This document shows positions 1 to 4,077 of a stretch of 7,331 nucleotides of DNA, in pieces (position 1 is the first letter of the stretch; each line of letters starts with the position of its first letter). This stretch comes from an uncultured bacterium (GTDB lineage Bacteria > Actinomycetota > Coriobacteriia > Coriobacteriales > Coriobacteriaceae): contig CAJMPE010000101.1 of the NCBI GenBank assembly GCA_905215275.1, positions 1 through 7,331 of the forward strand, in the 5' to 3' direction. The notes under the pieces are model-generated. The model was not told the origin of the DNA. It searched no databases and saw nothing but the letters and a program-made list of their open reading frames with translations. Position numbers and translations under genes: made by a program.

Positions 1-485
1 TCCTTGTAGCAGGCGACGCCTTCGGCCGTACCGCCGTCCGCATCCAGGAGGTCTACGATTCGATCGACATGATCGAGACCATGCTCGAGAACTGCCCGTC
101 GGGCCCCATCCTCACCACGGATTGGGAGTACACCCCGCACAAGTACGCCATCGGCGCCACCGAGGCGCCGCGCGGCGAGGACGTGCACTGGGCCATGCTC
201 GGCAATAACCAGAAGTGCTACCGCTGGCGCGCCAAGGCCGCCACGTACAGCAACTGGCCGGTCCTGCGCTACATGTTCCGCGGCAACACCGTGGGCGACG
301 CGGCGCTGATCGTCGGCTCGCTCGACCCGTGCTACTCCTGCACCGATCGCGTGACGGTGACCGATGTCGCCGCCAAGCGCGACCACGTGCTCGACAAGGA
401 GCAGTTCGAGAACGTCTGGCGCGACAAGTCGCCGCTTGCGGGCGAGGGCACCTTGGCCGCTCCGCTCGATGAGGAGGCGCTCTAA
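1..485 (+). CDS. hycE: Formate hydrogenlyase [NiFe]-hydrogenase large subunit (HycE type), C-terminal part
   Basis: This is the 3' end of the catalytic large subunit of a membrane-associated group 4 H2-evolving hydrogenase. The frame is open from base 3 and ends with TAA at 483-485, giving about 160 visible residues; the start lies upstream of the window. The decisive motif is DPCYSCTDR at 324-350, where the two cysteines (330-332 and 339-341) are the C-terminal pair of [NiFe] ligands. It matches my memory of E. coli HycE almost residue for residue. After the Arg at 348-350 there are 44 more residues, starting VTVTDVAAKR, equivalent to the C-terminal extension that HycI removes after that Arg in E. 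coli (32 residues there, with Met after the cut). The residues before the motif (GNTVGDAALIVGSLD) also fit the family. The first ATG inside the window, at 69, is internal and not the gene start. The next gene begins 1 nt after the stop, so they are co-transcribed and probably translationally coupled. Confidence 0.93.
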   Translation, partial: LVAGDAFGRTAVRIQEVYDSIDMIETMLENCPSGPILTTDWEYTPHKYAIGATEAPRGEDVHWAMLGNNQKCYRWRAKAATYSNWPVLRYMFRGNTVGDAALIVGSLDPCYSCTDRVTVTDVAAKRDHVLDKEQFENVWRDKSPLAGEGTLAAPLDEEAL

Positions 486-486
486 T

Positions 487-1215
487 ATGCTGAAGCTTTG
501 GAAGGTTAACGCCAAGGCCGGCGACGCGACGGTCAAGTACCCGTTTGCGCCGTTCCCCACAAACAAGGACATGCGCGGCAAGCCCGAGCACAATGCCGAG
601 CTCTGCATCGCCTGCGGTGCCTGCGTGGCAGGCTGCGGCGTGGCGTGCCCGGCCGATGCCATTCGCATGGACACCGACCTTGCGGCCGATACCATTACCT
701 GGTCGATCGACTACGGCCGCTGCATCTTTTGCGGCCGCTGCGAGGAAGCCTGCCCCATGGAGGCCATCAAGCTCACCGAGGAGTTTGAGCTTGCCGTCAT
801 GAGCAAGGACGACCTCACCAGCAAGAGCGTCTATACGCTCGAGCACTGCTCGCGCTGCGGCAAGCCGTTTGCCCCGCACAAGGAGATCGACTACGCAAAG
901 CGCCTGCTGCAAAAGGCCGGCGGCATGGAGGCCGAGCAGGCTGCCCGTACCGTCGGTATGTGCCAGGAGTGCAAGCGCGAGCTCGACGCCCTGCGCGCCG
1001 CCTCGGCCGTAAAGACCGGCAACGCTGCCGGCATGGCTGCCAACGAGACGCTTGCGTCCGGTGAGCCCCAGGGCCCCGGCATGGAGTATCTGGGCGGCCA
1101 CGGCGTGAACCCGGAGTATATCGACCGCGAGCTCAACCCCGATGCGCCCGAGATTCCCGCCGGTCCGGCGCCGGTCGAGGGCATCATCATGGATTTTGAA
1201 ACGAAGGAGGAGTAA
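487..1215 (+). CDS. hycF: Formate hydrogenlyase iron-sulfur subunit (HycF type, two [4Fe-4S] motifs plus zinc-ribbon-like cysteines)
   Basis: Electron-transfer polyferredoxin of FHL, expected on the cytoplasmic face linking formate oxidation to the hydrogenase. The 242-residue product begins MLKLWKVNAK. I chose the ATG at 487 because GAGGAGG at 471-477 sits 9 nt upstream; the frame is open further upstream only inside hycE. Residues 30-40 (RGKPEHNAELC) resemble E. coli HycF closely. The first cluster motif (residues 40-55) has five cysteines, C40, C43, C46, C50 and C54, where the family usually has four. The second, C79/C82/C85/C89-P90, is canonical. C121/C124 and C159/C162 form a later CxxC...CxxC pair, present in E. 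coli HycF too, probably a metal-binding knuckle. E. coli HycF is about 180 residues; this one has roughly 75 extra residues after the last CxxC, rich in Gly, Pro, Ala and acidic residues, of unknown role. A NuoI-like subunit of a related complex is the only real alternative; the hycE/hycG neighbours favour HycF. Confidence 0.93.
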   Translation: MLKLWKVNAKAGDATVKYPFAPFPTNKDMRGKPEHNAELCIACGACVAGCGVACPADAIRMDTDLAADTITWSIDYGRCIFCGRCEEACPMEAIKLTEEFELAVMSKDDLTSKSVYTLEHCSRCGKPFAPHKEIDYAKRLLQKAGGMEAEQAARTVGMCQECKRELDALRAASAVKTGNAAGMAANETLASGEPQGPGMEYLGGHGVNPEYIDRELNPDAPEIPAGPAPVEGIIMDFETKEE

Positions 1216-1217
1216 CC

Positions 1218-1991
1218 ATGGCCGAACCCACGCTTTTGCCCGAGCGGCTCCAGTACCGCCCGACCAAGATCGAGCTCGACGAGAGCATCGAGAAGGCCAA
1301 GGCGACCCTTCTTAAGAAGATCAAGCGCTCGGTGTACGTCTACCGTGTCGACTGCGGCGGCTGCGAGATCGAGATCTTCGGTTCCATCACGCCCGTCTTC
1401 GACGTCGAGCGCTTTGGCATCAAGGTCGTGCCCTCGCCCCGTCACGCCGATGTGCTGCTGTACACCGGCGCCGTAACGCGTGCCATGCGCATGCCGGCCC
1501 TGCGCGCCTTTGAGGCCGCACCCGATCCCAAGATCGTGGTGTCCTATGGCGCGTGCGGCTGCACCGGCGGCATCTTCTACGACAACTACTGCGTCTGGGG
1601 TGGCACGGACAAGATCTTGCCGGTCGATGTCTATATCCCCGGCTGCCCGCCCAGCCCCGCGCAGACCATCTACGGCTTTGCCATGGCACTTGGCCTGCTG
1701 GACCAAAAGCTCCATGCCGAGACCACGGTGGAGGCCGCCGGCGAGCAGGCCGATATCCTGCACCCCGGCGTGCCGTACAAGCTGCGCGTTGCCATCGAGC
1801 GCGAGGCTCGCGCCATGAGCGGCTACCGTTACGGCCGCGACTTGGCCAACGAGTTTATGGATACGCTCGAGGGCGCGCCCAAGGGCGATATCCGCGGTGC
1901 CATGGCGCTGCTCATCGACAAGCAGGATGATCCTCGCCGCGTTGAGGTGTACTCGGCGTTACAGGATCTGGTACTGGCCGGAGGTCGCTAG
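1218..1991 (+). CDS. hycG: Formate hydrogenlyase [NiFe]-hydrogenase small subunit (HycG type)
   Basis: Small subunit of the group 4 hydrogenase (NuoB-like family), carrying the [4Fe-4S] cluster closest to the [NiFe] site and contacting HycE. Length is 257 residues, against about 255 in E. coli HycG. The ATG at 1218 follows an AAGGAGGAG Shine-Dalgarno at 1204-1212 that ends the hycF coding region, with a gap of only 2 nt. The four expected cluster cysteines are visible: C46 and C49 (DCGGCEIEI), C113 (YGACG) and C143 (PGCPP). Long blocks such as ERFGIKVVPSPRHAD, YCVWGGTDKI and YGFAMALGLL are near-identical to E. coli as I remember it. Two local differences: the first motif is three residues shorter than E. 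coli's (CGGC rather than CGGCNGC), which makes it look like other group 4 small subunits, and there is an extra Cys at 115. The C-terminal block with SGYRYGRDLANEF is also typical of HycG. The stop abuts the next start exactly. Confidence 0.96.
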   Translation: MAEPTLLPERLQYRPTKIELDESIEKAKATLLKKIKRSVYVYRVDCGGCEIEIFGSITPVFDVERFGIKVVPSPRHADVLLYTGAVTRAMRMPALRAFEAAPDPKIVVSYGACGCTGGIFYDNYCVWGGTDKILPVDVYIPGCPPSPAQTIYGFAMALGLLDQKLHAETTVEAAGEQADILHPGVPYKLRVAIEREARAMSGYRYGRDLANEFMDTLEGAPKGDIRGAMALLIDKQDDPRRVEVYSALQDLVLAGGR

Positions 1992-2573
1992 ATGGAGCTC
2001 ACGGACCGCTCTGGTTACTTTGCGGGCCCCGGCATGCTCGGCGGCTCTTTTGGCGATGCCTCGCGCGCAAGCGACGAGGCCGCCGAGGGCGTCGCCGACC
2101 CCTGCCTGGGCCATACGCCCGACCAGGTGGTCTTCTATGAGCTCACGCTTAAGTTTGTGGAGACCGAGGAAGACGTTCCCCAGGAGGCCTGCGACGTGCT
2201 GTACTACACGCTCGCCGTGGGCCACCACACCGGCGTGCTCGACTGCTTTGAGCCGCGCCTGTCGGTGCCGGTGAACGTGTTCTATACGCTTATCGACGCG
2301 CTGCCGGAGGGGGAGGCCAAGACCAAGTTCGAGGCCATCCGCTCCTTTGGCGAGTGCCAGCTCGACAAGGCGGCGGTGCCGTCGCTGCTCGAGGCCTGTG
2401 ACACGCTGCTCGACGATCGCGGTTTTCGCGGTTCGGCCAAGGCCGGCATCTCGGTGTTCGATGACGACTTTGGCCTGCATGCCCAGCAGGTTGCGTTCTT
2501 AATGAAGTTTCGCGATCTGGTTGAGCGCGTGCGCGATGTGTCGGGCGTGTATCTGACGGGGAGGTTGCAGTAA
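1992..2573 (+). CDS. hycH: Formate hydrogenlyase maturation protein (HycH type)
   Basis: HycH is a small cytoplasmic protein needed for maturation of the HycE-containing hydrogenase; its biochemical step is poorly defined. The product is 193 residues, compared with 136 in E. coli. The ATG at 1992 directly follows the hycG stop (zero gap) and GGAGGT at 1980-1985 serves as ribosome site. Family identity rests on residues 45-86: QVVFYELTLKF, then YYTLAVGHHTGVLDC at 71-85, which parallels E. coli QVVYYSLAIGHHLGVIDC, and on the C-terminal block VRDVSGVYLTGRL, which parallels QESAIYLMVRRL. The extra length is a roughly 44-residue Gly/Ala/Asp-rich N-terminal extension and an insertion before the last helix (around GFRGSAKAGISVFDDDFG). 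An internal Met at 15 has no better ribosome site, so I keep the first ATG. The position between hycG and hycI is the same as in the E. coli hyc operon and supports the call strongly. Confidence 0.9.
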   Translation: MELTDRSGYFAGPGMLGGSFGDASRASDEAAEGVADPCLGHTPDQVVFYELTLKFVETEEDVPQEACDVLYYTLAVGHHTGVLDCFEPRLSVPVNVFYTLIDALPEGEAKTKFEAIRSFGECQLDKAAVPSLLEACDTLLDDRGFRGSAKAGISVFDDDFGLHAQQVAFLMKFRDLVERVRDVSGVYLTGRLQ

Positions 2574-3076
2574 TGGGTCGCGTTGTGGATGGCCGTGTGA
2601 ACGACGCCCCGTTTGCGGGCATTGTGCTCACGGCGGGAAGCGTGCTGCGCGCCGACGATGCCGCCGGCCCTGTGCTCTCCAAAAAGATGGAGGACACGCC
2701 CATCGCCGGTTGGTACACCATCGACGGTGGTCAGACGCCCGAGGACGACATCATCGAGGTCAAGCGCGAGCGTCCGCCGCGCCTAGTGTTGGTCGATGCC
2801 GCCGACATGGCGCTGCCCGTCGGTGCCATCCGCCTGCTCGATAAGACCGACGTCGCGCGCAAGTCGATGTTCACCACGCATTCGCTTCCCTTGTCGATTC
2901 TGATCGAAGAGATTGAGCAATCGTGCGAAGATATCGTCTTCATAGGGATTCAGCCGGGCGACACGGAGTTCTACAACCCCATGTCCCCGGAAGTCTTTGA
3001 CGCCGTCGACGCCGTGTACGACGCCGTGGCCGCCAACGACTTTTCCCACTTTGTCCGCTTGGGACAAGAGCAATAG
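2573..3076 (+). CDS. hycI: Hydrogenase maturation endopeptidase (HycI type)
   Basis: Cytoplasmic protease that trims the C-terminal tail of the hydrogenase large subunit after nickel insertion; its substrate is presumably the HycE encoded at the start of this operon. The product is 167 residues, against 156 in E. coli, with about 13 extra residues at the N-terminus. The start overlaps the hycH stop by one base (TAATG) and GGGGAGG at 2558-2564 is its ribosome site. The three nickel-sensing residues known from this family (D16, D62 and H90 in E. coli HycI) align with D29, D75 and H103, with identical spacing of 46 and 28 residues. Surrounding blocks agree: IDGGQTPEDDI, LVLVDAADM, FTTHSLPLSILI and FIGIQPGDTEFYNPM. 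What differs is the first loop, where the usual GN...DDGAGP reads GS...DDAAGP. That may tune metal recognition but does not remove a known ligand. The stop lies inside an inverted repeat (3061-3089). Confidence 0.93.
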   Translation: MGRVVDGRVNDAPFAGIVLTAGSVLRADDAAGPVLSKKMEDTPIAGWYTIDGGQTPEDDIIEVKRERPPRLVLVDAADMALPVGAIRLLDKTDVARKSMFTTHSLPLSILIEEIEQSCEDIVFIGIQPGDTEFYNPMSPEVFDAVDAVYDAVAANDFSHFVRLGQEQ

Positions 3077-3089
3077 GTGCGCTTGTCCC
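3049..3089 (+). promoter_or_regulatory. Competing hairpins spanning the hycI stop codon
   Basis: Three short segments can pair in two exclusive ways. TTGTCC at 3051-3056 can pair with GGACAA at 3062-3067 (5-nt loop). Alternatively GGGACAAG at 3061-3068 can pair with CTTGTCCC at 3082-3089 (8 perfect pairs, 13-nt loop) with the hycI TAG (3074-3076) in the loop. No T-run follows, so this is not a plain intrinsic terminator. It may modulate read-through, RNA processing or translation of focA, whose ribosome site starts 9 nt later. The pairing is seen in the sequence; the function is inference. Confidence 0.35.
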
Positions 3090-3097
3090 TGCTGATT

Positions 3098-3104
3098 AGG
3101 AAAG
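3098..3104 (+). promoter_or_regulatory. Ribosome binding site that decides the focA start
   Basis: AGGAAAG lies 11 nt before the ATG at 3116. The same frame is open back to a GTG at 3077, directly after the hycI stop, but no Shine-Dalgarno precedes that GTG and the 13 extra residues do not fit the FNT family. The spacing is slightly long, so translation may be moderate. Confidence 0.55.
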
Positions 3105-3115
3105 AAGTGATTGAC

Positions 3116-3955
3116 ATGGCAGATTCCAAGGCAGAATATCCCGCTCCCGATTGCCTGGCGCCCGCCGCGATCGAGGCCAAGACCGAGGCCGCCGGCGTGA
3201 CCAAGGCCAACCTGCCGGTCGCAAAGGCCTTTCTGTTGGCAATGTTCGCCGGTGCGTTTATTGCCTTCGGTGGCCTGTTCTTTACCGTGTTCTTGAGCGA
3301 CAGCACGCTGGGCTGGGGTGCCCAGCGCGTCGTGGGCGGTCTGTGCTTTTGCCTGGGCCTGGTGCTGGTACTGGTGTGCGGCGCCGAGCTGTTTACCGGT
3401 AATTCGCTTATGGTCTGCGCGCTCAAGAGCAAAAAGATCACCCTGGCTCAGATGCTCAAGGCATGGGTCGTCGTGTGGGTCGGCAATTTTGTCGGTGCCC
3501 TGTTCATCGTCTTTTTGGTGTATATGGCCGGCATTTACAAGCTCAACGGCGAGGCGGTCGCCAATTCCATGGTGAGCGTCGCCGCCGGCAAGGTGACGAT
3601 CGACTGGGTGACGATCTTCTTCCGTGGCATCCTGTGCAACATCTTTGTGTGCCTGGCCGTGTGGATCGGTACCGCCGGCAAGACCGTGGTCGATAAGGTT
3701 GTGGGCATTCTGCTGCCCATCGCCGCTTTTGTGGCCTGCGGTTTTGAGCACTGCGTCGCCAACATGTACTTTTTGCCCATGGGTGCCGTGATGCACGCGT
3801 TCGGCTATGGTGCCGACGTCGCCGGCGCCGATGCACTCAACGCTGCGGGCATTGCGTTTAACTTGTCCGCCGCCACGCTGGGCAACATCGTGGGCGGCGC
3901 GGTTCTGATCGCGCTCGGCTACTGGTTTATCTACGCTAAGAAGTCCGAGGCGTAA
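3116..3955 (+). CDS. focA: Formate/nitrite transporter family channel (FocA type)
   Basis: Pentameric inner-membrane channel of the FNT family, expected to pass formate (possibly also nitrite or other small acids) between cytoplasm and outside. The product is 279 residues; E. coli FocA is 285. After a hydrophilic N-terminus (residues 1-32) the sequence alternates hydrophobic helices consistent with six membrane spans: about 37-60, 72-93, 116-140, 165-187, 195-209 and 250-275. FNT signatures visible: GAFIAFGG (46-53), CGAELFTGN (88-96), the RGILCNIFVCLAVW block (170-183) and GFEHCVANMYFLP (209-221). T94 and H212 correspond to the pore-gating Thr91 and proton-relaying His209 of E. coli FocA, which supports formate rather than an unrelated substrate. 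In E. coli focA sits beside pflB; here it follows hycI after a 39-nt gap, so formate transport is tied to the hydrogenlyase. It probably shares the hyc transcript, because I see no good promoter in the gap. Confidence 0.95.
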   Translation: MADSKAEYPAPDCLAPAAIEAKTEAAGVTKANLPVAKAFLLAMFAGAFIAFGGLFFTVFLSDSTLGWGAQRVVGGLCFCLGLVLVLVCGAELFTGNSLMVCALKSKKITLAQMLKAWVVVWVGNFVGALFIVFLVYMAGIYKLNGEAVANSMVSVAAGKVTIDWVTIFFRGILCNIFVCLAVWIGTAGKTVVDKVVGILLPIAAFVACGFEHCVANMYFLPMGAVMHAFGYGADVAGADALNAAGIAFNLSAATLGNIVGGAVLIALGYWFIYAKKSEA

Positions 3956-3977
3956 GGTACCGTCTGTTTGACGTTGG

Positions 3978-4008
3978 GCCTCCCGCGGGGCGTTGCCGTG
4001 CGGGAGGC
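3978..4008 (+). terminator. Possible intrinsic terminator after focA
   Basis: GCCTCCCGC (3978-3986) and GCGGGAGGC (4000-4008) form a perfect 9-bp GC-rich stem. The 13-nt loop can itself form a small GGC/GCC inner stem (3989-3991 with 3995-3997). The downstream tract is only TATTTGGG, weak for a rho-independent terminator, so termination is probably partial and some read-through into the molybdoenzyme gene is likely. The position, 22 nt after the focA stop, suits the end of the hyc-focA transcript. I see no convincing promoter between here and 4078. Confidence 0.6.
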
Positions 4009-4062
4009 TATTTGGGTCTGGGGCTCGTTGTCGGGCTGTTGGCCTGTTGTGTTTGGCTGATG

Positions 4063-4069
4063 AAAGGGG
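4063..4069 (+). promoter_or_regulatory. Ribosome binding site that decides the molybdoenzyme start
   Basis: AAAGGGG lies 8 nt before the ATG at 4078, the normal spacing. It overlaps the region just after a second in-frame ATG at 4060, which has no Shine-Dalgarno of its own, so 4078 is preferred. Confidence 0.65.
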
Positions 4070-4077
4070 TAATCGAG

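Noticed and set aside
364..486. Upstream start for hycF inside hycE
   Set aside because: The frame is open by chance there. The added residues are Arg/Ser-rich noise, and ATG 487 has a clear ribosome site and matches the family N-terminus.
112..1101. Long minus-strand open frame opposite hycE/hycF
   Set aside because: It is a shadow of GC-rich coding on the + strand. Its translation is low-complexity (Arg, Ala, Gly and His rich), has no recognisable motif, and crosses two genuine genes.
3077..3115. GTG start for focA immediately after the hycI stop
   Set aside because: No ribosome site precedes it. The ATG at 3116 has AGGAAAG upstream and gives a typical FNT N-terminus.
3393..3402. Palindrome TTACCGGTAA in focA
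   Set aside because: It encodes part of the conserved LFTGN motif, so protein constraint and chance explain it.
3968..3973. TTGACG as a -35 box for the molybdoenzyme gene
   Set aside because: Sixteen to eighteen bases downstream there is only the GC-rich hairpin, with no -10-like hexamer.
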